From NCBI GenBank assembly GCA_018268055.1, contig JAFDXF010000017.1:62001-126000 (forward strand): 64,000 bases of DNA, read 5' to 3'. The notes below the pieces were generated by a model, which searched no databases, was not told the DNA's origin, and was given only the letters and a program-made list of their open reading frames with translations. This stretch comes from Bacteroidota bacterium. GTDB taxonomy: Bacteria > Bacteroidota > Bacteroidia > Chitinophagales > Chitinophagaceae. Both the position numbers and the translations under genes were made by a program. Shown piece by piece: positions 8,890 to 18,600 of the stretch; position 1 is the first letter of the stretch, and the number at the start of each line of letters is the position of its first letter.

Positions 8890-9477
8890 CTATTTACTTT
8901 CCTTTACTGTTTTATGTACGGTAGATACAACATTATCCACCTCTATTGCACCTTCTTCTTGACTCACTAATTGTCCATTCGGACTGAATACGCTGATGAT
9001 GTTTGAGTGCGAAAAATCTACGGGTGAGATTTTCTTATACTTCATTGCAAGCACGTTGGCAAATTCTTGAGTGGCTTCTTCATTGGATGTAAGAAATACC
9101 CATTGCGGCGCATCCATATTATTTGTTTTGGCAAACTCTTTCAAACGTGCAGAAGAATCTGTTTTAGGATCAATAGTGACTAACACAAGAGAAACTTTAT
9201 CAATATCTTTTCTGCTGATTTTGGATTCTATCGTTTTCATTTTTGCGACCAAAATCGGACAAGCTAATTTACAGCTTGTATAAATCATTACCACTACCAA
9301 TGTTTTTCCTTGCAGATTGTGTAACTGCAATGAATCACCATTTTGATTTTTCCAATTGGAAGTAAGGTTGAAAATAGAATTGGAGGGCAATGTTGTTTCC
9401 TGTTTCTTATTTTCTTTGCAAGAAGCAAAAAGTATTAAAGAAAAAAGAAGACTTATAACAATTTTCATTTTAATCAT
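8890..9477 (-). CDS. SCO1/SenC-family copper chaperone lipoprotein
   Basis: A lipoprotein signal (LLFSLILFASC, Cys20) is followed by a thioredoxin-like SCO domain. The copper ligands of the family are all visible: CKLAC (Cys69 and Cys73, the CxxxC motif) and His157 in DFSHSN. SCO proteins deliver copper to cupredoxin or CuA sites in the periplasm. Here the gene is the last of the nirK operon and starts at an ATGA overlap with the preceding FGE-like gene (ATG 9477), a sign of coupled translation. It most likely metallates the NirK copper centres (inference from context). Confidence 0.9.
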   Translation of the reverse strand: MIKMKIVISLLFSLILFASCKENKKQETTLPSNSIFNLTSNWKNQNGDSLQLHNLQGKTLVVVMIYTSCKLACPILVAKMKTIESKISRKDIDKVSLVLVTIDPKTDSSARLKEFAKTNNMDAPQWVFLTSNEEATQEFANVLAMKYKKISPVDFSHSNIISVFSPNGQLVSQEEGAIEVDNVVSTVHKTVKESK

Positions 9478-10331
9478 TTTTGAGTTTCAGCATCTTTTGC
9501 ACATCTAAAGCCCAGATTTGCAACAGTGTAATTAGCTTTCAGAGAAGTGCGCAATGCAAACCGCATAAATGCAGCATAGTTTAATACATCAGTAGAACTG
9601 ATGGCACTACCTGCACAAAAAAGATTTTTATCCTCATATTGGCCGGCGCGGGAATCATTGGTAGTAAGTATAGAATTAAAATCATCCGTCCATTCCCAAA
9701 TCAAATCAAACATATTATAGATACCCCAATAATTAGGTTTGCTTTGTTTTACGGCCCTATACTGCCTGTCTTTTTGAAGATATAAATCCAAAATATTATT
9801 GGAATATTCCGGTTTTAATCTTGCGTTAGCAGAAACATCATCCGCCATCGCTATAAACTCCCATTCATCTAAAGTTGGTAATCGCTTGCCAACACTGTGC
9901 GCAAAAGCTTTGGCGGCAAACCATGATACATAACAAACAGGTGCATCGGGATTTGCATTTTCGGGCAAAGTCAAATCATTAGGCCAATCTCTTAGATAAG
10001 TAGAGTCTGAATATAATTTTTTGATATTGGATTTTCTCCATTGAGGGTTGGCTTTTACAAACGCTAAAAACTCTTTGTTTGTAACCGCTCTTTCGTCCAT
10101 TAAAAAAGGAGCAACAGTAACCCGTACCGAGTCTGAACCATAAAATGGTTTATACTCCCCCCCGGGAATATAAACCATTTTTACATTTGCAGAAATGAAA
10201 CCGATTGAATCCGAAACAACTTTTATAGAAGCCGTATTTGATGCTACATCGCTTTTTTGCTTATTGCAAGAGAAAAGAAATGTTAGCGTTAATATACCCC
10301 CAAACAGCTTGTATAGAATCAATCTTTTCAA
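9474..10331 (-). CDS. FGE/SUMF1-like (sulfatase-modifying factor fold) lipoprotein in the nirK operon
   Basis: 285 residues with a lipoprotein signal (TLTFLFSC, Cys22). The FGE-sulfatase fold is recognisable from MVYIPGGEYKPF, FLMDERAVTNKEFLAFV, VCYVSWFAAKAFAHSVGKRL, PTLDEWEFIA, YNMFDLIWEWTDD and the C-terminal LGFRCAKD. Classical formylglycine-generating enzymes use a copper-binding cysteine pair; here the C-terminal half shows only LFCAG and FRCA, so catalysis as an FGE is uncertain. No sulfatase is nearby. Its place between nirK and the SCO gene suggests a periplasmic role in nitrite reductase maturation or electron transfer. The precise function is unknown. Confidence 0.85.
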   Translation of the reverse strand: MKRLILYKLFGGILTLTFLFSCNKQKSDVASNTASIKVVSDSIGFISANVKMVYIPGGEYKPFYGSDSVRVTVAPFLMDERAVTNKEFLAFVKANPQWRKSNIKKLYSDSTYLRDWPNDLTLPENANPDAPVCYVSWFAAKAFAHSVGKRLPTLDEWEFIAMADDVSANARLKPEYSNNILDLYLQKDRQYRAVKQSKPNYWGIYNMFDLIWEWTDDFNSILTTNDSRAGQYEDKNLFCAGSAISSTDVLNYAAFMRFALRTSLKANYTVANLGFRCAKDAETQK

Positions 10332-10346
10332 AGTTAGACAATTTTA

Positions 10347-11393
10347 TTATTCTTTTACTAAAGTTTTTGCATTAAAAACTTTTGGATTAGCATCACCGGT
10401 TACTTTTAGTTTTCCGATAGCACCTTTATTAAATGCTCTGGAAAGGGAGTGATCTACTATTACAAATTCGCCGGGCACATCACATTTGAATTCTACAATG
10501 GCAGAGCCGCCGGCAGGTATCATCGTAGTTTGAATGTTGTGTGATATTGTACTTCCGCCTTCAAGATATACATTGTCAAAAATTTCTCCAATCACGTGAA
10601 AAGAAGAAGTAAGGTTTGGTCCGCCATTACCTACAAACAAGCGTACTGTTTCACCCACTTTGGCTTCAAGCATATTTGCGCCTAATAAAGAACCTTTTTT
10701 ACCATTGAAAAGAACATAATCAGGGTGTTCTGCAACAGCTTTATCATTATCAAATTCTAAAACACCTTTTTTAGCGGCAGATGCTTTTGTATAAAAATCT
10801 CCTTGCATAATATAATACTCTCTATCTACTTTTGGAAGACCACCTGCAGGCTCTACTAAGATTAGGCCATACATTCCGTTTCCAATATGCATAGGTACAG
10901 GAGGTGCAGCACAGTGGTAAACAAATAATCCCGGATTGAGAGCTTTGAAGGTGAAGGATGTTTCTTTTCCGGGTGCAGAAGTACTGGCAGCAGCGCCACC
11001 ACCGGGTCCGGTAACGGCGTGTAAATCTATATTATGTGGCAATACACTGTTAGCAGCATTTTTTAAATTGATGGTAACTTCATCGCCTACACGTACACGA
11101 ATAAAACTACCCGGAACAGTATGATTGAATGTCCAGAAAGTATAAGAAATACTATCTGCTATGATACCTTCGGTTTCGGTAGTTTCTAAGTTCACAATCC
11201 ATTTTTTAGGACCTCTGTTACCTACCGGTGCAGGAACCTTAGGCGCTCCGGTTACTTCGGCTACTTGAGGTGTTCCTTGTGCTTCTTCAGTAGCTGCAGC
11301 AGAGCTATTGTTTTGATTTGATCCGGATTTACAACTCGGCAATGCAAATATTGCTGCCGCCATTGTAAAAAAAAGAAAATTCTTGAAGTTCAT
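10347..11393 (-). CDS. nirK: Copper-containing nitrite reductase (AniA-type, NO-forming)
   Basis: 348 residues, two cupredoxin domains, lipoprotein signal ending at Cys21. All ligands of the family can be placed: type 1 copper His120, Cys161, His169 and Met174 ([17 protein letters not shown]), type 2 copper His125, His160 and His315 ([13 protein letters not shown]), catalytic Asp123 (HNIDLHA) and His266 ([10 protein letters not shown]). The spacing of the CAAPPVPMH segment resembles the Neisseria AniA class. It reduces nitrite to nitric oxide in the periplasm, or at the outer membrane if lipid-anchored. It sits in the operon porin-nirK-FGE-like-SCO, four bases after the porin gene. No nitric oxide reductase gene is present in the window. 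Confidence 0.97.
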   Translation of the reverse strand: MNFKNFLFFTMAAAIFALPSCKSGSNQNNSSAAATEEAQGTPQVAEVTGAPKVPAPVGNRGPKKWIVNLETTETEGIIADSISYTFWTFNHTVPGSFIRVRVGDEVTINLKNAANSVLPHNIDLHAVTGPGGGAAASTSAPGKETSFTFKALNPGLFVYHCAAPPVPMHIGNGMYGLILVEPAGGLPKVDREYYIMQGDFYTKASAAKKGVLEFDNDKAVAEHPDYVLFNGKKGSLLGANMLEAKVGETVRLFVGNGGPNLTSSFHVIGEIFDNVYLEGGSTISHNIQTTMIPAGGSAIVEFKCDVPGEFVIVDHSLSRAFNKGAIGKLKVTGDANPKVFNAKTLVKE

Positions 11394-11397
11394 TTTT

Positions 11398-12756
11398 TTA
11401 AAATTTAGATTTTATTAATGTGGGTGTTACGTTGATTCCAAGCCATACCCATTGCTGATAATTATTGGCAGTAGGAGTGCTTTTTAAATAATTAAGCGTC
11501 GTGTTGTTAAGATAGAACGAATATCCGCCGGAAAAATTTACTATCTTATTTAATTTTTTTGAAAGCATTAAATCAAACTCTTGCCCCAAGTTTTTCTTAT
11601 AGGTCGTAGTGAAGTTAGTAATCTTGTTCGGAGCAATGAATTGATGCAAAGTCATTGTAGCGGTTAATCCTTTATCGTTTTTATAATTTGCTTTTATATA
11701 GGTGTCGGACAATCCGGTGTTTTTATGCCCATTGCCCACATAAAAGTAGTCCATGTTTCCATAAAACTTATGACCGGTATGAAAATAGGGTGTGAATACA
11801 TTGTTATTGCTTTGCGGCACACCCACATCATTACCACTCAATAAATCGCTTCCTATTCCGATGCTCCATTTAGGTGTAGCATTATAGCCGGCATATACAG
11901 CCAATAGATAAGCATTTGTTTTTGCACCCAAAACATTTTTCCCGCCTTGATAATAAACAGAGATGTTTGCCGCCATCTTTTTATTGTTCAAAAAATAATT
12001 TGCGCCAAAGGTTTGTGAAAAATTGGTTACCGTATCTGTTGTGGTAGTAAGCGCATTCTGAAAACCGACATTGGTAGCGAGCAATGTTATTTTTGATTGA
12101 GGATCTACCGGCAAAGAAACCCAAACAGCTTGCATCCACTTGTAGGGCATGGCATCACTACTGTTGTACAAGCTGCCGGCAGGATTGCTTATGTTGTTGG
12201 CATAAACAGTTTTATAGTTTTGGTTGTAAGCCAAAAATGTTTTCCATTCATATTTGTTTTTGTTGAAATGAAAGGAAAGTGCATCATGTGCTCTGCCACC
12301 CTGTGCCCAATCCAATTCGCCAAAAAACCGTTCATCATCCAGAGAAATTACTTGTCTTCCGATTTTTACATTCCAATCTTTGGATAGCTTAATTTTGGTC
12401 CACGCTTCGAATAAAGCCAATTTATTTCCACCACTTTCAGGACTTTGCACCATATTGGCCTGCCCCCAGATACCTACTGTTTGAGGAGAAAGTCTTACTG
12501 TTACCACATCTTTGTAAGTGTAATCGATATTAAATCGAATACGCTCACTAATCAATGCGGCTGGTTTTTCATTATTTCTTAATGGGCGGAAAGCGCCATC
12601 TCTTAGTTCAAAACGGGGTCGTAGTTGTGCGGTGACGATTAAATTATTTTCAATAGAATCTGTCTTTTGTGCATTAGATTTATTTGCAAAAAATAAGCAA
12701 ACTGTAAAAAGTAATGCGCTTTGGAAACTGTTTAAACACAGCTTAGAGGGATACAT
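11398..12756 (-). CDS. Alginate-export-type outer-membrane porin
   Basis: A signal peptide (about residues 1-29, ending SNAQ) precedes a ~420-residue beta-rich domain. Hallmarks of the alginate_exp family are [46 protein letters not shown] and [15 protein letters not shown]. The protein ends in an aromatic-rich strand ([17 protein letters not shown]), as outer-membrane barrels do. Homologues are often annotated alginate export but accompany nitrite or nitrogen-oxide genes in Bacteroidota. Here it is the first gene of the nirK operon and may admit nitrite or another anion (inference). An FNR/CRP-like palindrome lies 58 bases upstream of the start. Confidence 0.85.
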   Translation of the reverse strand: MYPSKLCLNSFQSALLFTVCLFFANKSNAQKTDSIENNLIVTAQLRPRFELRDGAFRPLRNNEKPAALISERIRFNIDYTYKDVVTVRLSPQTVGIWGQANMVQSPESGGNKLALFEAWTKIKLSKDWNVKIGRQVISLDDERFFGELDWAQGGRAHDALSFHFNKNKYEWKTFLAYNQNYKTVYANNISNPAGSLYNSSDAMPYKWMQAVWVSLPVDPQSKITLLATNVGFQNALTTTTDTVTNFSQTFGANYFLNNKKMAANISVYYQGGKNVLGAKTNAYLLAVYAGYNATPKWSIGIGSDLLSGNDVGVPQSNNNVFTPYFHTGHKFYGNMDYFYVGNGHKNTGLSDTYIKANYKNDKGLTATMTLHQFIAPNKITNFTTTYKKNLGQEFDLMLSKKLNKIVNFSGGYSFYLNNTTLNYLKSTPTANNYQQWVWLGINVTPTLIKSKF

Positions 12757-12784
12757 AAAGCACTATTTAATATGAATGAGAGTG

Positions 12785-12829
12785 CAAAGGAAAAACTGAG
12801 CGTATTATTGATTTATGACTTTTGTCATA
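12785..12829 (-). promoter_or_regulatory. FNR/CRP-type palindrome plus -7 box of the porin-nirK operon
   Basis: TATGAC-TTTT-GTCATA at 12814-12829 is a perfect 6+4+6 palindrome of the size used by CRP/FNR-family activators. On the minus strand TTCCTTTG at 12792-12785 is a one-mismatch TAnnTTTG box. Predicted transcription starts near 12780, which puts the palindrome centre at about -41.5, the classic class II activator position. The link to an oxygen- or NO-sensing regulator is inference; no FNR/CRP gene is in the window. Confidence 0.55.
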
Positions 12830-13107
12830 GCGGAATATGAGTCTTGAGAGTAGAAAATCTTGTCTGAATGTTTTTGAAACAATATGTATGTTATGCTGTA
12901 ACAATTCACAAAAAAAATCGACTGAAGCATCAGCATAAAGAAAAAATAACGAGAAAAGAAATTGATGTAAGTCAATTAATTGTTTTTAAGCCATCATTCT
13001 TATATAGAAGATGTATAAATGGCAAAAAAAAGTATAGACGGATAAAGCAAGTTGTTATAGATAATTTACTTTTGCTCCTTAATATCCGATGAGCGAAAAC
13101 CTTTATT
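12830..13107 (+). other. Gene-free stretch upstream of the first response regulator
   Basis: Together with the promoter region this is about 350 bases without a gene. It holds a lysine-rich 74-codon open frame with no recognisable features, which I regard as non-coding. A -7 box TACTTTTG at 13067-13074 lies about 34 bases before the response regulator start; no -33 element is seen at the right spacing. Confidence 0.4.
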
Positions 13108-13737
13108 ATGAAAATATTGTTGATAGATGATCATGAGATAATGCGTGAGGGTTTAAAACGCATTCTAAAAGCAGAATTTTTTTCTGCAGAAATAACAGAC
13201 GCTTCCGATGCTAAAAATTTACTATCTGAAATAACGAATACTGATTTTGATATTATCATTTCCGATTTATCAATGCCCGGACGAAGTGGTATAGATGTTG
13301 TAAAGCAGGTAAAACTAACGAAGCCAAAAATACCGGTGCTTATTTTGAGTATGCATCCGGAGGAGCAGTATGCCATCAGAGCATTAAGAGCCGGCGCTTC
13401 AGGATATTTGAATAAGTCAAGCAGTTCTTCAGAACTCATTAATGCTGTTCATAAAATTTTGTCAGGGCGCAAATATATCAGTCCGGAAATCGCTGAGAAA
13501 CTATTAGAAGAAGGATTGTACCCCAATAATGAAGCATTGCCTCATCAACTATTATCAGATAGAGAACTCCATATCTTTAAACTGATTGCCGAAGGAAAAA
13601 CAATCACAGATATTGGTGAGCAACTTTCTCTTGGTGTAACTACAGTAAGTACTCATCGCTCTCGTATTCTTACTAAAATGAATATGAAAAGCAATGCCGA
13701 TCTCACACGATATGCCATACAGAACGAATTGATCTAA
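13108..13737 (+). CDS. NarL/FixJ-family response regulator
   Basis: 209 residues: receiver domain about 1-120 with all acidic-pocket and switch residues (Asp7, Asp8, phospho-acceptor Asp53 in IISDLSMPG, Ser81, Lys103 in GYLNKS), and a LuxR-type helix-turn-helix at about 145-205 (LSDRELHIFKLIAEGKTITD, TVSTHRSRILTKM). It should be phosphorylated by a HisKA_3 kinase such as the one encoded 1.9 kb downstream and then bind DNA. Its position between the nirK operon and the kinase makes nitrite/denitrification control a reasonable guess. A hairpin terminator follows the gene. Confidence 0.93.
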   Translation: MKILLIDDHEIMREGLKRILKAEFFSAEITDASDAKNLLSEITNTDFDIIISDLSMPGRSGIDVVKQVKLTKPKIPVLILSMHPEEQYAIRALRAGASGYLNKSSSSSELINAVHKILSGRKYISPEIAEKLLEEGLYPNNEALPHQLLSDRELHIFKLIAEGKTITDIGEQLSLGVTTVSTHRSRILTKMNMKSNADLTRYAIQNELI

Positions 13738-13755
13738 ATCGTCCTCTATATTTTC

Positions 13756-13780
13756 TTGTAGTACAATTACTACAACGTTT
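13756..13780 (+). terminator. Rho-independent terminator after the first response regulator
   Basis: TTGTAGT (13756-13762) and ACTACAA (13769-13775) form a 7-bp stem with a 6-base loop, followed by CGTTTTT. Confidence 0.65.
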
Positions 13781-13943
13781 TTCAAAGATTATTCTATTGA
13801 CCGGAAAGAATACAAGGTATTACTTTGTGTGGTTAATAATTAAATATCCTATACCCGGATTAGAAAAAGCCAGACACTTTCAGTAATGCTTTTACGATAG
13901 CGGGAAAAGCGATAATAAAATAACAATAAAACAATCCAATACC

Positions 13944-14014
13944 CTATGGAAAGCTCTTTTGCAAACCGTGTATCCTATTTGATAAAATGCACGAATGTGA
14001 AATTGCTTCCATAG
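13944..14014 (+). promoter_or_regulatory. Long-range stem in the leader of the second response regulator gene
   Basis: The stretch 13738-14060 (about 320 bases) carries no gene. Apart from the terminator, the notable structure is CTATGGAAAGC at 13944-13954, which pairs with GCTTCCATAG at 14005-14014 (10 bp, one bulged A) around a 50-base loop. It ends 46 bases before the ATG at 14061. It may be a leader RNA structure or chance; no known riboswitch is recognised. Confidence 0.3.
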
Positions 14015-14060
14015 TTTGTAAATACGCTAACAACCCATTTATCATTTATACTCATAAATC

Positions 14061-14663
14061 ATGGAAAATAAAATCAGCCTGTTAATCATTGATGATAATA
14101 ATATTTTAAGAGAAGGACTTGTTCAAATTTTTTCAAATCAATCTGAATTGGTTGTAGTAGGCGAGTGCGATAATGAGCAAACCGCAATAGAAATTGTAAA
14201 AACAAAATCTCCTGATATTATTATTTTGAATATTAATATACAGACAATCAATGTACTTGAGCTAACTAAAAAAATTAAAATTATTTCACCCAACACTAAA
14301 GTGCTCGGAACATCACAACATCGCAAAGTCGGCTTTACTCGTAGATTGATTAAGGCGGGAGCGAGTGGCTATGTTAGTCAGGATGCCGGAAGTAAAGAAG
14401 TGATTAATGCTGTATTTGAAGTAGCTAAAGGAAATTTATATGCTTGTCCGGATATTAAATATCTTTTTTCGGGAAGCAGTCAGAAAAATATCGATAAACC
14501 TAAAACACCTGAGTTGCTAACCAAAAGAGAGTCGCAATTAGTTAGATTAATTAAGAAAGGAAAGAGTTCAGAAGAAATAGCTATTTTATTACAAATAAGC
14601 CCTCAGACAGTGGTAACACATAGATGTAATGTGTTGAAAAAACTTGGCATCAACGGCTTGTAA
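14061..14663 (+). CDS. NarL-family response regulator with a degenerate receiver domain
   Basis: 200 residues, homologous in layout to the preceding regulator: receiver about 1-122, LuxR-type HTH about 150-200 (LLTKRESQLVRLIKKGKSSE, QTVVTHRCNVLKKLGI). Two key residues are replaced. The phospho-acceptor position is Asn57 (codon AAT, context IIILNINIQ) and the conserved switch lysine is Gln107 (GYVSQDAG). Asp11 and Asp12 remain. The HTH also ends at KKLGINGL, about a dozen residues earlier than in its neighbour. It is therefore probably not controlled by phosphorylation and may act as a constitutive or partner-dependent regulator (inference). It precedes the binding-protein gene by 50 bases. 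Confidence 0.9.
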   Translation: MENKISLLIIDDNNILREGLVQIFSNQSELVVVGECDNEQTAIEIVKTKSPDIIILNINIQTINVLELTKKIKIISPNTKVLGTSQHRKVGFTRRLIKAGASGYVSQDAGSKEVINAVFEVAKGNLYACPDIKYLFSGSSQKNIDKPKTPELLTKRESQLVRLIKKGKSSEEIAILLQISPQTVVTHRCNVLKKLGINGL

Positions 14664-14713
14664 AGAAGTAGATTTTTAGGGAATAAGTTTAAATAAATAA
14701 TGAAATTATATCA

Positions 14714-15637
14714 ATGAGCTTAAAGCTAAACTTTAGAATATTTAAACTGTTCTTTTTACTACTTATAGTAATACAAGTTTTGAATAGCTGTGAGAATAAT
14801 GCTTCAAAAAACGGAAGTTATGAACCAACCTTTGCCGAAGATTCAGACAAAGAAAAAATCATCACCTTTGGCATTGCTAATTTTTCGACATACATAGATG
14901 CAGAACCCATTGTTCAAGAGCTAAACAAGCACCTAACCGGAACACGAATAAAAATTCTTGCCTGCAAAAGTATGTCTGAATATGATAGTTTAGTTAGAAA
15001 AAAAGCATTTGATTTCTTAGTGATAAATGGGCCTTTAATATTTGTAGCAGAGGAAAATGGATACAATATTTTCGCTAAAATAAAAGAGCAGAAAGAATAT
15101 AAGTCGGTCATTTTTGTTCGAAAGGATTCGGCGATTAAAAAGATAACCGATCTGAAAGGTAAAACAATAGCTGTTTCGGAGCCATTCTCGTTGGGCGGAA
15201 ATATAATGCCATTATTTTTTCTACACAATAATGGCATCAACCTAAAAACGGATTTAAAGCAAATGGTTTTTCCTTCCCTTAGATCTACTATAATGAATGT
15301 TTCCGCCGGAAAATGCGCTGCAGGTGTAGCCAGCAATGATGTATTTGAAGAAATATGCAAGGAAGATTGTACTGTTTTGGATAAACTCGCAGTGATGTGG
15401 GAAACACCATCATTTATTAATAGTGCAATTTTAGCCAGAAAAGAAATTGACCAGCAAACAATAAATACAATGCTTCATTTACTTTTGTCTATAAATAATA
15501 AAAATATAGACGGGAATAATATATTAGTACCTAATAGCGACAGAGTTTTTGAACCGGCAGATTCAAGTACCTACAAACCCTTGAAAGCTTTTTTAGAAGA
15601 GTATGATAGATTAATGAAAAGTGCTTATAAAGAATAG
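14714..15637 (+). CDS. PhnD-like periplasmic binding lipoprotein, likely sensor partner of the adjacent kinase
   Basis: A lipoprotein signal (LLLIVIQVLNSC, Cys26) leads a ~280-residue periplasmic binding-protein fold of the phosphate/phosphonate (PhnD, PF12974-type) class: ITFGIANFSTYIDAEPIVQE, FDFLVINGPLIFVA, SVIFVRKDSAIKKITDLKGK and a C-terminal FLEEYDRLMKSAY. No ABC transporter genes accompany it. Instead the gene ends eight bases before a giant sensor kinase. Such proteins can bind an oxyanion and present it to a kinase, as in TorT/TorS-type systems. With nirK nearby, nitrate or nitrite is a candidate ligand, but this is inference. Confidence 0.85.
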   Translation: MSLKLNFRIFKLFFLLLIVIQVLNSCENNASKNGSYEPTFAEDSDKEKIITFGIANFSTYIDAEPIVQELNKHLTGTRIKILACKSMSEYDSLVRKKAFDFLVINGPLIFVAEENGYNIFAKIKEQKEYKSVIFVRKDSAIKKITDLKGKTIAVSEPFSLGGNIMPLFFLHNNGINLKTDLKQMVFPSLRSTIMNVSAGKCAAGVASNDVFEEICKEDCTVLDKLAVMWETPSFINSAILARKEIDQQTINTMLHLLLSINNKNIDGNNILVPNSDRVFEPADSSTYKPLKAFLEEYDRLMKSAYKE

Positions 15638-15645
15638 AAAACTGA

Positions 15646-18600
15646 ATGTCTAAGCTGTCAGATATAATACGTCCGCTGAGAATTAGGAGCCAATTTATCT
15701 TAGGGGTTTCGGCAATTATTATAACCCTTGTATTTGCATTTGTATTTTTTACTGTGCGTATGCAGCGTTCTTTCCTTCAAAAAGAAGATAAAGAAAATGC
15801 TATCTCAACTGTAAAAAGTGTTGTTGCCAATGTATCCACTTTTTTTTTAATAAACGAACTTGATGCACTTCAAAAATTAACAACCTCATTAAAAGGTCTT
15901 CAACATCTTGACTATGCGATGATTTTATCGCCCGATAAAACAGTATTAGCACATACCAATAAAAAATTTGTAAACTCAAAACCAACTGATAGTATCAGTG
16001 GAACGCTGTTAAACATACCCAAAGAACAAATACTATTAAACAACGATAAAATATTAGACATTGCTAGCCCGATTATTGATAATTATGGCGAAGTAGCCGG
16101 ATGGGTAAGATTGGCATTTGATCAGAGTTATATTCAGAGTCGATTAAACTTGATTACCCGAAATGGTATATTATTCGGATTGATCGCTATTATGCTTAGC
16201 ACACTTTTCGTGCTATTCATTAGCAGTAGATTAGTAAAAGGACTGAATCAATTAATCGGAGTTTCAGAACAAATAAACAGTGGGTGTACAGAAGTAAGGG
16301 CAAATGTTTCGGGAGGTTATGAGATAAAGACTTTGGGAAAAGCATTTAATAAAATGCTGGATCAACTTATTACAGACAAATCACTTTCTGATACAATCAT
16401 ACGCGGTTTGCCCGGTGTATTCTATATCACAGATGCTGAAGGAAATTTGCTACGTTGGAATGAAAATTTGGAAAAACTTTCCGGCTTTAGTTCAGAAGAA
16501 GTTGCAAGAATGAATTCAAAAAATTTTTTGGACACTGCTCAATATGATAAAATGCTGAATGCGAGACATCAAGCATTAACAACAGGAAAAGCAGAATCGG
16601 AAATTTCTATCATCAATAAAAAAGGCGAAACACGAAACTTTTTGATATCTACACTGAGTGTTCAAATTGATAATAAGACATGCCTACTCGGAATGGCGGT
16701 GGATATAACGGTAAGGAAAAAAGCAGAAATCGAACTGGAACAGCGAGAAGAAACATTGTCTTTATTTGTGGAGCAGAGCCCCGTTTCGCTTGCCATGTTT
16801 GATACAGAAATGCGATACATTGTTGCAAGCCCAAAATGGATAGAAGAAAATAATTTGCAAAGTGTAGATATAATTGGAAAATGTCACTATGATCTTGATC
16901 CTAATATTACCGATGAGTGGAAAGAAGCACATCGAGCAGCACTTCTAAAAGGAATATCAGCTCAAAATGATTTTGATAAGTATGTAAATGAAGAAGGTAA
17001 GACAAATTATATAAAGTGGGAAATAAAGCCTTGGTACAAAGCCAATCAATCAATAGGTGGAATTATACTTTTTACACAAACAATCACTGAATTAGTAGAA
17101 GCAGAACAGAAATTTAAAAGCCTTGTAGAAAAAAGCCCTACGGGTATTTATATACAAAAAAACAGCAGGTTTACCTACGTCAATCCGACACTTGCCAATA
17201 TGTTGGAATATACACAAGACGAGCTACTTGGAATGAATGTTAAAAACGTTGTATGCGACTCAGATTTTCATCTGGTAGAAGAAAATATTAAGTATAGAGA
17301 AGAAAATCACTTATCGCATGGTAATTATCAAATAAGAATAAAGACTAAAACAGGAAAAATTCTTTGGATTCATATTTATGTATCTCATGTAAGCGAATCC
17401 GGTAATTTGGCAACCCTTGGCACAGTACTTAATATAACCGAGGCGAAAGCAGCAAGTGAAAAAATTAAAAAAAGCGAATCAGAATTGGCGGCCTTTTTTG
17501 ATAATGTGGACGGCGCAGCTTGCTTATTAGATACCGAAAAAAGATATGTGATATTTAATAAAAATTTTATTTTAAAATATCAGAAAACGATAAATAAAGA
17601 ACCCGTTGTTGGGACATATTATTTTCAAGATTATCCGGAAGATATAAAAAATGAACGATATGCAATACTTGATCGGGTGTTAAAAGGAACATCGGAAGAG
17701 CTGGATTTTGAATATGAGATTGAAGGGAAAAAGTATTTTTTCAGAACGTTGTTTAATTCTATTGTTAGCGAAGGAAAGGTAACCGGTGTAGCGGTTTATA
17801 CTATTGATTTGACAGGAATTAAAGTCAAAGAGCTGCAACTTCAAAATGCAAATAATGAAATTGGTGAACGGGTAAAAGAACTTCAATGCCTTTATCAGAT
17901 AACAAAACTAATCAGTGATGAGCAAAAAACTATGTATGAGATTTTGCAAGAAAGTGTGGATCTGATACCACTTGCCTTCCGAAGACCTGAGTTTGTAAGA
18001 GCACGTATCATTTGTAGAGGAAAAAGTTATACTTCAAAAAACTTTGAGGAATCGGCTAATAAAATGGAAACATTAATAAAGTCGAATGACAATGCGATTG
18101 GCGCTATTGAAATTTATTGTACTGCACCCGAATCTAAAGGCGTAAAGAATCTCTTTTTGGATGAAGAACGACTTATGATACATTCAATTGCAGACATAAT
18201 AGCAGGGGCATCAGAAAAGAGAGCAGCTGAATTGGCGATGAAAGAGCAAGCACAAATCTTTGAAGCAGTAGTAAAGCATGCAAGTGAGGTAATGATACTG
18301 CTTTCACCGGAATTTAAAGTGTTATTATTTAATAAAACAGCCAATGAAACGATTAAAAAAACAAGAGGTGTTGATTTAAGTGTAGGAATGGATTACAGAC
18401 AATTCACCTATCAGGAAGGGGTACATATTTTTTTAAAAATGTTTGAGGAAGCACTCAAAGGAAAAATTTCAAAAGAGGAATTCCTCGTTTTTACTATAGA
18501 TGGAAAACCTCGTTGGATTCAAAGGCAGTTATCACCGGCTTATACTTCCGATGGACAATTATTGGGTGTAACACTTTTGGCAGAACATATTGATTACCGA

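Noticed and set aside
12868..13092. 74-codon lysine-rich open frame upstream of the first response regulator
   Set aside because: No ribosome-binding or family signal, composition typical of AT-rich intergenic DNA, and it overlaps the predicted promoter of the regulator.
14914..15360. Minus-strand 148-codon frame inside the PhnD-like gene
   Set aside because: Antisense to a gene with signal peptide and family motifs; no recognisable protein features of its own.
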